Assembly: GCA_027488395.1 (NCBI GenBank)
Contig: JAIYBT010000016.1
Span: forward strand, 1 to 47,515
Reading direction: 5' to 3'
Length of the DNA stretch: 47,515 bases
From: Methylophilaceae bacterium
GTDB lineage: Bacteria > Pseudomonadota > Gammaproteobacteria > Burkholderiales > Methylophilaceae
How positions within the stretch are numbered: position 1 is the stretch's first letter; the number at the start of each line of letters is the position of its first letter. Positions 22,560 to 32,077 of the stretch are shown piece after piece. The notes beneath the pieces were generated by a model that searched no databases, was not told where the DNA came from, and saw nothing but the letters and a program-made list of their open reading frames with translations. The position numbers and the translations under genes were made by a program.

Positions 22560-22569
22560 AACAATCGAT

Positions 22570-23496
22570 ATGCGTACACCGATAGCTACCCCCACACCCA
22601 CTTACCTTGGCCTCATCGCTTGCTTAATGGGCATGTCTTTATTAAGCATTGTTGGTATGCAACAGACCGCATTTGCCGCGCCGACTGCCGTTGAAGCTTG
22701 TCAGACCGCTTTGTCTCGCGGGCAGTACGCCGAGGCCATCAAACAAGCGGAGTTGGCATCGCAATCGCCCAGCGCCTGGTTATGCAAAGGCCGCGCGCAA
22801 GCAGGCTTGGCACAACTGGCCGCGGCCACGCAAAGCTATGAACGCGCGCTGAAACTCAACCCGGTGGGCGTTGAGCGCATTTCTGCACATATGTTGTTGG
22901 GCAATGTATTACGCGAACAACAACAAGCGGAGGCGGCCATCAGCCAATACCAAACCGCACAACAGCTGAGCCAACAAGACAATATCAAGCGCTATGTGAT
23001 GATCAACCATCACTTGATCGGTGAAGCTTGGTTTGAGTTAAGCCAATACGCAAAAGCCCTAGAGGCGTTTCAAGCTGGGGAAAAGCTGGCCATGAACGAT
23101 AATGAGCGCGCAGACAGTTACGCACATGTGGCCAGCGCTTATTTTGCCCTAACGCAACTCGATAAAGCAGTGGAGTTTCAACTCAAAGCCGTGCTCATGC
23201 AAAAAAAAGCTGGTACCCCAGACCAGTATGCCAACGCGAGCCTGACATTAGGCGAGTATTTTTTAGCACAAAAAGATTATATCGGTGCTGAAAAAACAGT
23301 GACACGCTTGCTTGAATACGCACAAGAAAATGGTGGCGCCTTTTACGAAGGCTTGTCTGCGATTGCCTTATCCAACATCAAACGCGCGCAAGGCGATCTC
23401 AGTCAGGCGACTGTGTGGTTTCAGCAAGCAGAAAAAATTGCCAACACGCTGAACGACCCGGAGCTGAATGCAGCGCTGAGCAAAGCCAAGCCGTAG
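22570..23496 (+). CDS. Exported tetratricopeptide-repeat protein, function unknown
   Basis: The 308-aa product starts with a signal peptide (hydrophobic core LGLIACLMGMSLLSIVGM, cleavage near AFAA-PT). The remainder is built of TPR helices, for example AWLCKGRAQAGLAQLAAATQ, AWFELSQYAKALEAFQAG and ASAYFALTQLDKAVEFQLKA. TPR proteins are scaffolds for protein contacts; in the periplasm they often assist envelope assembly. It begins 10 bp after ligA and so is probably cotranscribed, but a shared role is not evident. I do not recognise a specific family. Confidence 0.8.
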   Translation: MRTPIATPTPTYLGLIACLMGMSLLSIVGMQQTAFAAPTAVEACQTALSRGQYAEAIKQAELASQSPSAWLCKGRAQAGLAQLAAATQSYERALKLNPVGVERISAHMLLGNVLREQQQAEAAISQYQTAQQLSQQDNIKRYVMINHHLIGEAWFELSQYAKALEAFQAGEKLAMNDNERADSYAHVASAYFALTQLDKAVEFQLKAVLMQKKAGTPDQYANASLTLGEYFLAQKDYIGAEKTVTRLLEYAQENGGAFYEGLSAIALSNIKRAQGDLSQATVWFQQAEKIANTLNDPELNAALSKAKP

Positions 23497-23646
23497 CCAC
23501 TTTGTCGCAAGACGACGTAGCGACGCAACGCCGCTACACCACGCGGTTAGACAACGCCCTGATAACCATGATGAATTAGTTGTAAGGTTTGTGGGTCATA
23601 CCCGACAAAGCTTTGTCACCGCCATTTTAAATCTCAAGGATCACGC

Positions 23647-24606
23647 ATGATTTTGGACAATAACCGCCGTAACCCTAGCCAAATTTTGCCCTCAGAAATT
23701 ACGCCAGAATCTGTTTATCTACATCGTCGTCAGTTTTTAAAGGCGGCTGGGGTGGCTTCGGCAGGGCTTTTGTTGCCAGTGGCAACCCATAGTCAAGCCG
23801 CCACCTTGGCAACGCTGAATCATCAAAAAACCAAATACGGTTTAGATGAAAAACTCACCCCGTATGAGGATGTCACCACCTACAACAATTATTACGAATT
23901 TGGTACCGATAAATCCGAACCAGCGCGCGATGCAGGCTTTTTTAAAGCCGCCCCTTGGTCGATCAAAATTGAAGGTGAAGTCAAACAAGCCAAAACCATC
24001 AGCATAGAACAATTGATGAAACTCGCCCCCCTAGAAGAGCGTATTTACCGCATGCGTTGTGTGGAAGGGTGGTCGATGGTGATTCCTTGGGTGGGACTCC
24101 CACTCAAAGCCTTGATTGATGTTGCCGAGCCTACTGGCAACGCCAAGTTTGTCGAATTTGTATCTATCGCGGATCAAAAAACCATGCCTGGTACACGGTT
24201 GCCTATTTTAGATTGGCCCTATACCGAGGGTCTGCGCATGGATGAAGCCATGCACCCATTGACGTTATTGGCAGTGGGTTTGTATGGCAAAGTACTGCCC
24301 AACCAAAATGGCGCCCCTGTGCGGTTGGTGGTGCCATGGAAATACGGCTTCAAAGGCGCCAAAGCCATCACCACTATCCGTTTTGTGGAACAGATGCCAT
24401 TAACCACTTGGGTGAAAACCGGCCCTCGTGAATATGGCTTTTATGCCAATGTAAACCCATTGGTAGATCACCCGCGCTGGACCCAAAGTTCAGAAAAACG
24501 CATTGGCAATGGTTTATTTGCGGGACGGATTAAAACCAAAATGTTTAATGGTTACGATGAAGTCGCGCCGTTATATCGTGGCATGGATTTGAAAAAGTAC
24601 TTTTGA
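23647..24606 (+). CDS. msrP: Protein-methionine-sulfoxide reductase catalytic subunit MsrP
   Basis: MsrP is the molybdopterin enzyme that repairs oxidised methionines in periplasmic proteins, taking electrons from MsrQ. The 319-aa precursor carries a Tat signal ([15 protein letters not shown], Arg27-Arg28), consistent with export after cofactor insertion. The molybdenum ligand is Cys138 in [14 protein letters not shown]. Other family blocks are visible: [29 protein letters not shown] and [28 protein letters not shown] precedes the ATG. Its TGA lies 2 bp before the msrQ ATG. Confidence 0.96.
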   Translation: MILDNNRRNPSQILPSEITPESVYLHRRQFLKAAGVASAGLLLPVATHSQAATLATLNHQKTKYGLDEKLTPYEDVTTYNNYYEFGTDKSEPARDAGFFKAAPWSIKIEGEVKQAKTISIEQLMKLAPLEERIYRMRCVEGWSMVIPWVGLPLKALIDVAEPTGNAKFVEFVSIADQKTMPGTRLPILDWPYTEGLRMDEAMHPLTLLAVGLYGKVLPNQNGAPVRLVVPWKYGFKGAKAITTIRFVEQMPLTTWVKTGPREYGFYANVNPLVDHPRWTQSSEKRIGNGLFAGRIKTKMFNGYDEVAPLYRGMDLKKYF

Positions 24607-24608
24607 TC

Positions 24609-25232
24609 ATGACCAGCTTGACGTCGTTGCCAGTCGCTACGCGGATTAAAGCTGCAAAATGGTTGATCTGGAGCCTAGGTGTTGGTTTGGTGCTGCGCTT
24701 GGTTTGGTTAGCGATCATGGATCAGTTAGGTGCTAATCCAGTAGAGTTTATCGAGCGTTCAACGGGCCTATGGGCGCTGGTGTTTTTGTTATTGAGTTTA
24801 AGTGTTACGCCATTACGCCAATGGCTGTCGTCTGCATGGTTGATGGCGCTCAGACGCCTGCTTGGACTTTGGATGTTCGGATTGGCATGCTTGCATATCT
24901 TGACGTATCTGTGGCTGGACTATAGTTTTGATTGGGGCGATATTAGCCAAGATGTGCTGAAACACCCTTATGTGATTGTCGGGTTTTTAGCGTGGGTGAT
25001 CAGTGTGCCGCTGGCCCTCACCTCCAATCAGTACGCGATTCGTCGCTTAAAGCAGCGCTGGAAGATGTTGCATCGGTCTGTCTATATATTGGCGGTGCTC
25101 GCCTTGCTACACTTTTTCTGGTTGGTAAAAAAAGACATCACTGAGCCTAGCCTCTATATTGGTGTGTTCGTGCTGCTGATGGCTTTGCGCTATTTGCCTT
25201 TACCGACCTGGATTGCTAAGCAACGTCAGTAA
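24609..25232 (+). CDS. msrQ: Heme b membrane subunit MsrQ
   Basis: MsrQ passes electrons from the respiratory or flavin pool to MsrP across the inner membrane. The 207-aa protein (ATG at 24609; a TTG at 24603 is an overlapping alternative) has about six hydrophobic helices. It has the ferric-reductase-like features of the family, with His residues in LACLHILTYLWLDY, RWKMLHRSVYILAVLALLHFFWL and neighbouring helices as likely heme ligands. Immediate coupling to msrP supports the assignment. It ends 170 bp before the convergent motD; that gap holds no gene and no clear terminator. Confidence 0.93.
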   Translation: MTSLTSLPVATRIKAAKWLIWSLGVGLVLRLVWLAIMDQLGANPVEFIERSTGLWALVFLLLSLSVTPLRQWLSSAWLMALRRLLGLWMFGLACLHILTYLWLDYSFDWGDISQDVLKHPYVIVGFLAWVISVPLALTSNQYAIRRLKQRWKMLHRSVYILAVLALLHFFWLVKKDITEPSLYIGVFVLLMALRYLPLPTWIAKQRQ

Positions 25233-25402
25233 CCGCGCGTGGCGGCACAAGTTGCTTGATCATGCGATATCGCCACCCTACATTGAATAACGCAGTTGAT
25301 TATGTTTGGCTATGTCGTCTACATGTATGACATGACAAGTAATCAAGCCTTCAAACAGCATGGTGATATCGAGTGTCGCATGCACACGCTAATTAAACCG
25401 CA

Positions 25403-26302
25403 TTACTTAAGGTTGGTCTGGCGGTCGGTCTGAGACAAGGGCAGGGTAGTCGGCGCTTGATGAGCGGCCATTGACGCGGATTCAGCTTGCGTGGTGGCCA
25501 TTAAACGCTCTGCTGTCATCGGTAGTAAACTCACTTCTGTGCTGTCATCCTGCGCTTGCTGCGCTTCACTTTCTAACAAAGGAATGACCAAGCTGATGCG
25601 CTGATTAAGCATATTGGATAATGCCGAGTCACCGATTGATTTGGGTTGGGTATCGGCCAGTGCTACTGCCCGTAGTTGTTTGGCAGGCAGTCCTAAAAAT
25701 ACAAGATACTGCACTACTTGCGCCGATTGTTGCGCGGTGATTTGCCATGATTGCGCATATTGTGGCGCGTTAGCGATGGCCGCGTGACCTTCAATCATCA
25801 TAGGACGCACATGCAATTTTAATGCTTTGAGCATGAGCGCGAGTAAAGCTTGGCCGTCAGTAGTCAATGTATGTTGCGCATTAAACAATTGCATGGCACT
25901 GATATCGACATGAATACCTTGCTTGTTTTCTAGCACATACACCGTTTGTTGTTCAATGTAGGGGCCGAGCGCATTGGCCAGGGATTGTGCAAGGGCATGC
26001 AGCTTTTCTTGATCGCGTAATTTTTTTTGTGCATAGACGTGGGCTAACGGCAGTGGCGGGACAACCGTTGTCGGGTTGGCAGGTTTAGTGGCTAACCCTG
26101 CCGCAGCTTTGGCGTCTTGATCCCCTTGAAACGCAGTCACCACGGCTTTGGAGACATCGCGGTATTTATTTAAGTTAATGGTTGATGTGGCATACATCAC
26201 CACGAAAAAGGCAAACAGCAAGGTGATTAAATCGGCATAAGACAATAACCACCGTTCTTGGTGATCTTCGTCTTCTTTTTCAAATTCTTTGCGGCGGTAC
26301 AT
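25403..26302 (-). CDS. motD: Flagellar motor protein MotB/MotD-like (second stator)
   Basis: This is the peptidoglycan-anchored stator subunit. The 299-aa protein has a charged N terminus and one membrane helix with the proton-carrying Asp24 in SYADLITLLFAFFVVMYAT. A linker and a C-terminal OmpA-like domain (about 130-250, with MIEGHAAIANAPQYAQSWQ and LNQRISLVIPL) follow. It lacks the KKI/HHGGAWKIAYADFVTAMM N terminus of the MotB at 36789. It sits downstream of fliA and a MotA paralogue, which matches the MotCD arrangement known in Pseudomonas. The pair is therefore probably an alternative stator. The symbol is by analogy. Confidence 0.85.
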   Translation of the reverse strand: MYRRKEFEKEDEDHQERWLLSYADLITLLFAFFVVMYATSTINLNKYRDVSKAVVTAFQGDQDAKAAAGLATKPANPTTVVPPLPLAHVYAQKKLRDQEKLHALAQSLANALGPYIEQQTVYVLENKQGIHVDISAMQLFNAQHTLTTDGQALLALMLKALKLHVRPMMIEGHAAIANAPQYAQSWQITAQQSAQVVQYLVFLGLPAKQLRAVALADTQPKSIGDSALSNMLNQRISLVIPLLESEAQQAQDDSTEVSLLPMTAERLMATTQAESASMAAHQAPTTLPLSQTDRQTNLK

Positions 26303-26330
26303 GATGGCGTGATTGAATAATGGCGACGCA

Positions 26331-27080
26331 TTATTGTTTAAATTTTAAATAGGCGTCTAAGCGTTCATTGACGATTTTGGGATGATCACCACGCGCAATC
26401 GACACCCATGCGTTGAGCAACATCTCGCGGCGCGACATTTCAATTTGAATATGGTGTTTGAGTTTATTGGCAATCGGTAAAAACAATAAATTGGCCAGCG
26501 CCACACCGTACATGGTGGCGACAAACGCTACGGCAATGCCACTACCGATTTTGGCTGGATCAGACAAATTTTCCATCACATGAATCAAGCCCAACACCGC
26601 GCCCAAAATCCCTACCGTTGGCGCGTAACCACCCGCCGCTGACCAAATTTTGACAAGATTGCGCTGCTGGGTTTCGAAATAATACATATCAATCGCACAC
26701 ACTTCACGGATGCGGTCGGCAGGGGTGCCATCCATTAATAGTTGTAGCCCTTTGCGTACAAACGGCTCTTGTTCACGGTGTAACACGGTTTCTAGCGAGA
26801 GTACGCCGTCTTTACGGGCTTGAATGCTCCATGCATTGACGCGTTGCGCGAGTTTAATGCGGTCATCAACGGGGCGAATAAATACCCAGCGTAACTGCGC
26901 TAAGGCTTGCTTAAAGTGATGAAATTCGCTTTGTAATAATACGGCACCCAGCGTGCCAAAAAACACCACCACAAAGGCTGCGGGTTGCATCAGCGAAGAT
27001 AGATGTCCACCTTCTAAGGTTTGACCCAACAAGAGTGCGACGAGGGCAATGCCTAACCCCGCAATACTGCCCCAATCCAT
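26331..27080 (-). CDS. motC: Flagellar motor protein MotA/MotC-like (second stator)
   Basis: This is the ion-channel stator subunit that contacts the rotor protein FliG. The 249-aa protein has four hydrophobic segments: the first at about 3-20, a GGHLSSLMQPAAFVVVFFGTLGA pair near 24-48, and the last two around 145-200. The conserved Pro is in AGGYAPTVGILGAVLGLIHVMENL. A cytoplasmic loop with charged residues (RPVDDRIKLAQRV) lies between. Its ATG overlaps the fliA stop (TAATG on the minus strand), so stator synthesis is coupled to sigma-28. motD follows 28 bp later. Confidence 0.88.
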   Translation of the reverse strand: MDWGSIAGLGIALVALLLGQTLEGGHLSSLMQPAAFVVVFFGTLGAVLLQSEFHHFKQALAQLRWVFIRPVDDRIKLAQRVNAWSIQARKDGVLSLETVLHREQEPFVRKGLQLLMDGTPADRIREVCAIDMYYFETQQRNLVKIWSAAGGYAPTVGILGAVLGLIHVMENLSDPAKIGSGIAVAFVATMYGVALANLLFLPIANKLKHHIQIEMSRREMLLNAWVSIARGDHPKIVNERLDAYLKFKQ

Positions 27081-27814
27081 TAAGCCACTCCAGTCCAGGC
27101 TCTTTCGCGCAAGGAGGCACGAAGCCGTGCAACGGCTTGACTATGTAATTGACAAACGCGCGACTCTGACACGTTCATGATGGCGCCAATTTCTTTTAAA
27201 TTGAGTTCTTGTTCGTAATACAGCCCCATCAGGATTTTCTCGCGTTCAGGTAAACGGTCGATACACGCCATTAACGCATCACGAAAATCACTTTCTAATA
27301 ATGACCGCATTGGATCACTGCTGTCATCGTCCACAAACCGATCAAGAAAATGCTCACTGCCATCCTCATCTTGAAAATCTTCGTAGTAAATCAGTTGATG
27401 GCCCTGACAATCGCTAAGCACATCAAAATAATCATCCAGACTGACATTCATGTGCTTGGCAATCTCAGCTTCGGTAGGCGGTCGTCCCAAGCGCTGTTCA
27501 AGTTTCTGTACGGCAGCCTCAATATCGCGCATATTTTTGCGAATGCCGCGCGGTAGCCAATCTGCGCCACGTAATTCGTCGAGCATGGCACCACGTACCC
27601 GTTGCGAAGCATAGGTTTCAAATTGCGCGCCGTGGGTGTCTTCATAGCGTTGTATCGCGTCCATGAGACCGATCATGCCAGCTTGAATCAAGTCGTCTAG
27701 CTCCACGCAAGAGGGCAACTTCGATTTCAGTTGATAGGCCATTTTTTTCACCAAGCTGGCATGCTGTTTTAGCATTTGCTCGGTATTTAACGTTTTGCCT
27801 TTTGCGGTATACAT
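27080..27814 (-). CDS. fliA: RNA polymerase sigma factor for flagellar genes (sigma-28)
   Basis: FliA directs RNA polymerase to late flagellar and chemotaxis promoters and is held by FlgM until the hook is complete. I start at the ATG 27814 (244 aa), which has AGAGGA eight bases upstream; an ATG nine codons earlier lacks support. Sigma regions are clear: region 2 (ELDDLIQAGMIGLMDAIQRY and FETYASQRVRGAMLDELR), region 3 and region 4 (LPEREKILMGLYYEQELNLKEIGAIMNVSESRVCQLHSQA). It lies between flhG and motC in the flhB-to-motD operon. Confidence 0.96.
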   Translation of the reverse strand: MYTAKGKTLNTEQMLKQHASLVKKMAYQLKSKLPSCVELDDLIQAGMIGLMDAIQRYEDTHGAQFETYASQRVRGAMLDELRGADWLPRGIRKNMRDIEAAVQKLEQRLGRPPTEAEIAKHMNVSLDDYFDVLSDCQGHQLIYYEDFQDEDGSEHFLDRFVDDDSSDPMRSLLESDFRDALMACIDRLPEREKILMGLYYEQELNLKEIGAIMNVSESRVCQLHSQAVARLRASLRERAWTGVA

Positions 27815-27830
27815 GTTTTCCTCTTGTCGG

Positions 27831-28622
27831 TTAAGCGGCAATCAAGGTGCGTTGCGTCGAGTGTGCGAGGCGACTGGCGACCGTTTTTAAGGCAATCGCT
27901 GCTTGTGCTGTGGGAAACGCCTCCATCACACTTCTGCCTAAGGCGTGCGATTGTTGTAAGGCTTCGTCCTCGGGAATCGCACCTACAAATTGCAAGTTGA
28001 TGCCTAAAAACTGCAAACAGACTTGTTGTAAGCGCATGAACGCTTGTTGTGCTTGTAGCTCGGTTGCGCGGTTAACCAAAATACCAAATGGCCGTTCGCC
28101 ATAACGGGCACACAAATGTTTAATGCAACTGTAAGCTGCTTTGATGGATTCTGGTCGTTGTCCCATTTGAATCACACAGGCCTGCGTTGCCATAAATGGT
28201 AAGGGTAGGGCATGGTCATCGGTGAGCTGTGTTTCTATCATGACAGTGTCGTATGAGGCGGCAATGTCTTGTACTATAGACTCCAGTGCTGGGTTTAAAT
28301 GTGAGGATAAAGCCTGTGATAAGGGCTTATTTTCAATTAAATGCACACAGTCAAAGCCCAGTGGGTGCGTTCGCGTGACCAAGTTACGGGTAGATTCACC
28401 ACGTGCCACGGCGCTCAAGCTGGGCCAAGGCGCGGTGTAGCTGGTGAAGGCTTGATGCTGCACCAACAACAAGCGTTGGTCGGCTTTTTGTATGCTGGCT
28501 GCCATGTTGAACAGGCTGACGGCGTCTTGGGCAGCATCCACCGAAATCACACTCAACATGTGCGGTGGTGTCATCGACATCATGCGACGCAGACCTTCTG
28601 CTTGATCTTGTTGTTTAAACAT
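27831..28622 (-). CDS. flhG: FlhG-like flagellar number regulator lacking the Walker A motif
   Basis: FlhG (FleN) is normally a MinD-type ATPase that restricts flagellar number and stimulates the FlhF GTPase. This 263-aa protein keeps the N-terminal FlhF-activating DQAxGLR helix (DQAEGLRRM, residues 6-14) and the C-terminal layout of the family (FGILVNRATELQAQQAFMRLQ, GAIPEDEALQQS). The deviant Walker A loop (normally KGGVGKT) is absent: after HMLSVISV at 22-28 comes DAAQDAVSLFNMAA. The usual switch aspartate regions are also replaced (LLLVQHQAF, TVMIETQLTDD). It may be an ATP-independent partner of FlhF. It overlaps the flhF stop by 8 bp. Confidence 0.85.
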   Translation of the reverse strand: MFKQQDQAEGLRRMMSMTPPHMLSVISVDAAQDAVSLFNMAASIQKADQRLLLVQHQAFTSYTAPWPSLSAVARGESTRNLVTRTHPLGFDCVHLIENKPLSQALSSHLNPALESIVQDIAASYDTVMIETQLTDDHALPLPFMATQACVIQMGQRPESIKAAYSCIKHLCARYGERPFGILVNRATELQAQQAFMRLQQVCLQFLGINLQFVGAIPEDEALQQSHALGRSVMEAFPTAQAAIALKTVASRLAHSTQRTLIAA

Positions 28623-29958
28623 GACGCGCTCCTGTCAATTGGCCAGACTGCATATTGCCAATCACCAAGGGTAACTCTTCATCCAAATACTGAAACGGCC
28701 AACTGGCTTTAGACAGCGTCAGTACGCGATTGACCAGCGCACGTTTATCAGCCACTTCGATGTCTTCTGGCACCCGTTGACCACTGGTGGTGTAACACAA
28801 ACGCATCCGCTCACGAATCAATACGTCTAACACGTTACCTATGGCTGGCGCTTCATCCAATTTTGTGACAATACAACCGCTGATGGCATGCTGCTGATAA
28901 CTGCGCATGACGTCGGTTAAGGTTTCACCCGTGGACGTGGCGTTTAAACACAGCAGTTTTTGGATAGGGGTATCTGTTTGATTTAGCATGGCCAGTTGTT
29001 CAGCCACCGCTTGATCGCGCTGGCTAACCCCCACGGTATCCACCAAAATCATATGTTTGTTTTTGAGTTCTTTTAACGCAATTTTAAGGTCTTGCTCATC
29101 TTTTACCGCATGGACCATCACCCCTAAAATTTTGCCGTAAATGCGTAACTGTTCATAACCGCCAATACGATAACTGTCTGTGGTAATTAAGCCTAAATTT
29201 TGTGTACCGTATTGCATGGCATAGCGTGCGGCCAGCTTGGCGGTGGTGGTGGTTTTACCAACGCCTGTGGGGCCCACTAATGCAAAGATGCCGCCACGCT
29301 CTAGCATGTCATGGTCGTCATCTAAGGTCAGTAAATTGCGGCCGATGATATCTTTGGCCCAATCGGCCGCTTTATTCACATCAATATGCGCGGGTAATTT
29401 TTCTGCAATTTGGCGCGACAGTGCAGCACTGAAGCTGGCTGATAACAGCGTACTTAATACTTTTGATTTGGCAGGATTATTTTGCAGATGATGTTGCCAT
29501 GTCATGGCGCTCATTTGCGATTCAAAGTGTTGGCGCATATGGCGCATCTCATGCATGATATCTTGCATTTTTTCTTCGACCGTTTTGGTGGTCAATTGAT
29601 AAGCCTGAGCTTGTTCTTCGCTATGCAGTTTGAGTAAATTCACGATGGTCTCATCGTGTTCTGCTTTAACGGCGGTCGGCGGCATGTCTACCTCTACCTG
29701 CGCCTGAACAGGGGCGGCTTGCACCTTTTTGGGCTGTTCTTTATTCGCCACAAAATCAAGCAGCGAGCGCGCATGGTCTGCGGTTTCCACAGTTTTGGCG
29801 GTCGGTGTTACCGCCACATCCGATTCCAGCATGGCCATGATTTCCGTGCCGCCGTTGACACTGCGGTTTGCAATAATGATGGCATCTTCACCAAGTGCTT
29901 GCTTGACTTGCGCCAGCGCCTCACGGGCATTTTTGCCAAAAAAACGTTTGATATTCAT
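28615..29958 (-). CDS. flhF: Flagellar biosynthesis GTPase FlhF
   Basis: FlhF is an SRP-type GTPase that sets the place of flagellum assembly. The 447-aa protein starts with the B-domain MNIKRFFGKNAREALAQVK, then has a low-complexity linker, an N domain and a complete G domain. The G1 loop is GPTGVGKTTTTAK (from 229). The DSYRIGGYEQLRIYGKILGV block, G3 (DTVGVSQRD) and the TKLDEA G4 motif are present. GTP binding should thus be intact even though its partner FlhG looks degenerate. The ATG overlaps the flhA TGA, and flhG begins inside its 3' end. Confidence 0.95.
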   Translation of the reverse strand: MNIKRFFGKNAREALAQVKQALGEDAIIIANRSVNGGTEIMAMLESDVAVTPTAKTVETADHARSLLDFVANKEQPKKVQAAPVQAQVEVDMPPTAVKAEHDETIVNLLKLHSEEQAQAYQLTTKTVEEKMQDIMHEMRHMRQHFESQMSAMTWQHHLQNNPAKSKVLSTLLSASFSAALSRQIAEKLPAHIDVNKAADWAKDIIGRNLLTLDDDHDMLERGGIFALVGPTGVGKTTTTAKLAARYAMQYGTQNLGLITTDSYRIGGYEQLRIYGKILGVMVHAVKDEQDLKIALKELKNKHMILVDTVGVSQRDQAVAEQLAMLNQTDTPIQKLLCLNATSTGETLTDVMRSYQQHAISGCIVTKLDEAPAIGNVLDVLIRERMRLCYTTSGQRVPEDIEVADKRALVNRVLTLSKASWPFQYLDEELPLVIGNMQSGQLTGARHV

Positions 29959-32045
29959 GATTGCGCTCCAATAAGGTTGGTGACACGGATGGATTTATTG
30001 TCTGGTACTTCATCGTGTGAAAGCACACGTAGGTGAGGCACAGATCTTCTTAAAAATTTTGATAAGGCATTGCGTAATGGTGCCGCCACCAACAACACGG
30101 GTGTCAGGCCCATTTGCTCTTGTTGTTTGGCCGCATATTCGGTTTGTTGTGATAGTTTTTCCGCAATGCTAGGCTCAATCACACTGCCTGCTTGCTGGCC
30201 ATTTTGCATGGCTTGTAATAGCAGGCGCTCTAATTGACCATCCAAGGTCATGGCCGTAATCTCATTGCCTTCAGGAAACAAATCTTGCACGATCGCACGG
30301 CCCAGTTTCACCCGCACCACACTTGTCAAATCATTGGCATCTTGTGTGTATTGGGCGTGGTCTGCCAAGGTTTCTAAGATGCTACGCATGTCACGAATAT
30401 GCACGCCTTCATTGAGTAAGTTTTGTAATACTTTTTGCAGCGTCGACAAGCTAAACATTTTCGGCACCACCTCTTCGATCAGTTTGCTGACATCCTTGCC
30501 TAAGTGATCGAGCAGTTGTTGTACGTCTTGGCGGCCCAATAACTCACCTGCGTTGAGTGAAATAATGTGATTTAGATGGGTAGCAATCACCGTGCCCGCA
30601 TCTACCACGGTATAACCTAAACTTTGCGCATACTCTTTGCGCTCTGCATCGATCCATACCGCAGGTAAGCCAAACGCAGGGTCCGTGGTTTTGGCGCCTT
30701 CTAATTCACCGCTCACCGCACCAGGATCAATCGCCAGCATTTGACTAAAATTGGATTCACCCATGGCCATTTCTACCCCTTTCATGGTGATGCGATAGGC
30801 ATTGGGTTTTAAGGTCAAGTTGTCACGGATGTGGACGGTGGGCGCTAAAAAGCCAATTTCTTGCGCAAATTTTTTACGAATGCCTTTGATGCGTTTTAAC
30901 AATTCACCGCCTTGCGCTTTATCCACCAACGGAATCAAGCGATATCCCACTTCCAAACCAATCGTATCGACAGGCAACACATCATCCCAGGTTGCTTCTT
31001 CAGCTTCGACGGCGGGGGCAAGCGTGTCATCAGGTGCGGGCGCCGTGGCTGCTTGTTGTTTGGCTTTGTCTTGTTTTTGCTGCACCGAATAGGCTAACGC
31101 CGCCAACAAACCGCCTAGCGCGATAAAAGCCAAATGGGGCATGCCAGGAATCAAGCCAATGCCGCCGACAATGGCCGCGGTGAAGTTCATGACTTTGGGG
31201 TTTTCGAATAATTGACTGATCAGCTGCCCACCGATATCTTCATGGTTCGCCACGCGTGACACCACCACACCCGCTGCGGTTGAGATAATCAATGAAGGAA
31301 TTTGTGCAACCAAGCCATCGCCAATGGCGAGCAAGGTATAGTTTTTTACCGCGTCATCAAAACTCAAACCGTGTTGCATCATGCCGACAATCAAACCACC
31401 CACAATATTGATCACAATGACCAAAATGCCTGCAATCGCATCGCCGCGCACGTATTTACTTGCACCGTCCATCGCGCCATAAAACTCAGATTCTTGGCCA
31501 ACTTCTTTACGACGGCTACGCGCTTCATCCTCGCCAATGAGGCCGGCATTTAAATCGGCGTCAATCGCCATTTGTTTGCCTGGCATCGCATCCAAGGTAA
31601 ACCGTGCGCCCACTTCGGCAATCCGGCCAGCACCTTTGGTAATCACCGTAAAGTTAATAATGGTGAGAATCACAAATACCACAATACCGACAGCATAATT
31701 ACCGCCAATTAAAAAGTGACCAAAGGCTTCAATCACTTTGCCAGCCGCCGCCGGACCCGTGTGGCCTTCCGTTAACACAACGCGGGTAGACGCCACATTC
31801 AAGGACAAACGTAGCATGGTGGTCATCAGCAATACGGTGGGAAACGCAATAAAATCAAGGGGCTTGGTGGTTTGTAGGCCGATCATCAACACTAAAATCG
31901 ATAGTGCGATATTAAAAGTAAACAACACATCTAATAAAATTGCCGGTAACGGCAATATCATCATCGCCAATAGCAAGACAATAATGAGCGGCGCCGCGAC
32001 TGCGCGACCATCCATTTTGCTCATTGTCTGTTGCCATTGATTCAT
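29955..32045 (-). CDS. flhA: Flagellar type III export gate protein FlhA
   Basis: FlhA is the large export-gate subunit that couples proton flow to secretion of flagellar parts. I use the ATG at 32045 (696 aa) because AAGGAA lies 8 bp upstream; a TTG five codons earlier is less likely. The N half has about eight membrane helices and the conserved cytoplasmic loop FTLDAMPGKQMAIDADLNAGLIGEDEARSRR (only the key residues Asp-Ala-Met-Pro-Gly-Lys-Gln-Met noted). The C-terminal cytoplasmic domain follows after about residue 330. It lies 32 bp after flhB and overlaps flhF. Confidence 0.96.
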   Translation of the reverse strand: MNQWQQTMSKMDGRAVAAPLIIVLLLAMMILPLPAILLDVLFTFNIALSILVLMIGLQTTKPLDFIAFPTVLLMTTMLRLSLNVASTRVVLTEGHTGPAAAGKVIEAFGHFLIGGNYAVGIVVFVILTIINFTVITKGAGRIAEVGARFTLDAMPGKQMAIDADLNAGLIGEDEARSRRKEVGQESEFYGAMDGASKYVRGDAIAGILVIVINIVGGLIVGMMQHGLSFDDAVKNYTLLAIGDGLVAQIPSLIISTAAGVVVSRVANHEDIGGQLISQLFENPKVMNFTAAIVGGIGLIPGMPHLAFIALGGLLAALAYSVQQKQDKAKQQAATAPAPDDTLAPAVEAEEATWDDVLPVDTIGLEVGYRLIPLVDKAQGGELLKRIKGIRKKFAQEIGFLAPTVHIRDNLTLKPNAYRITMKGVEMAMGESNFSQMLAIDPGAVSGELEGAKTTDPAFGLPAVWIDAERKEYAQSLGYTVVDAGTVIATHLNHIISLNAGELLGRQDVQQLLDHLGKDVSKLIEEVVPKMFSLSTLQKVLQNLLNEGVHIRDMRSILETLADHAQYTQDANDLTSVVRVKLGRAIVQDLFPEGNEITAMTLDGQLERLLLQAMQNGQQAGSVIEPSIAEKLSQQTEYAAKQQEQMGLTPVLLVAAPLRNALSKFLRRSVPHLRVLSHDEVPDNKSIRVTNLIGAQS

Positions 32046-32077
32046 TGTGGTTTCCTTCAATCCGTTTGTCTTGCTGG

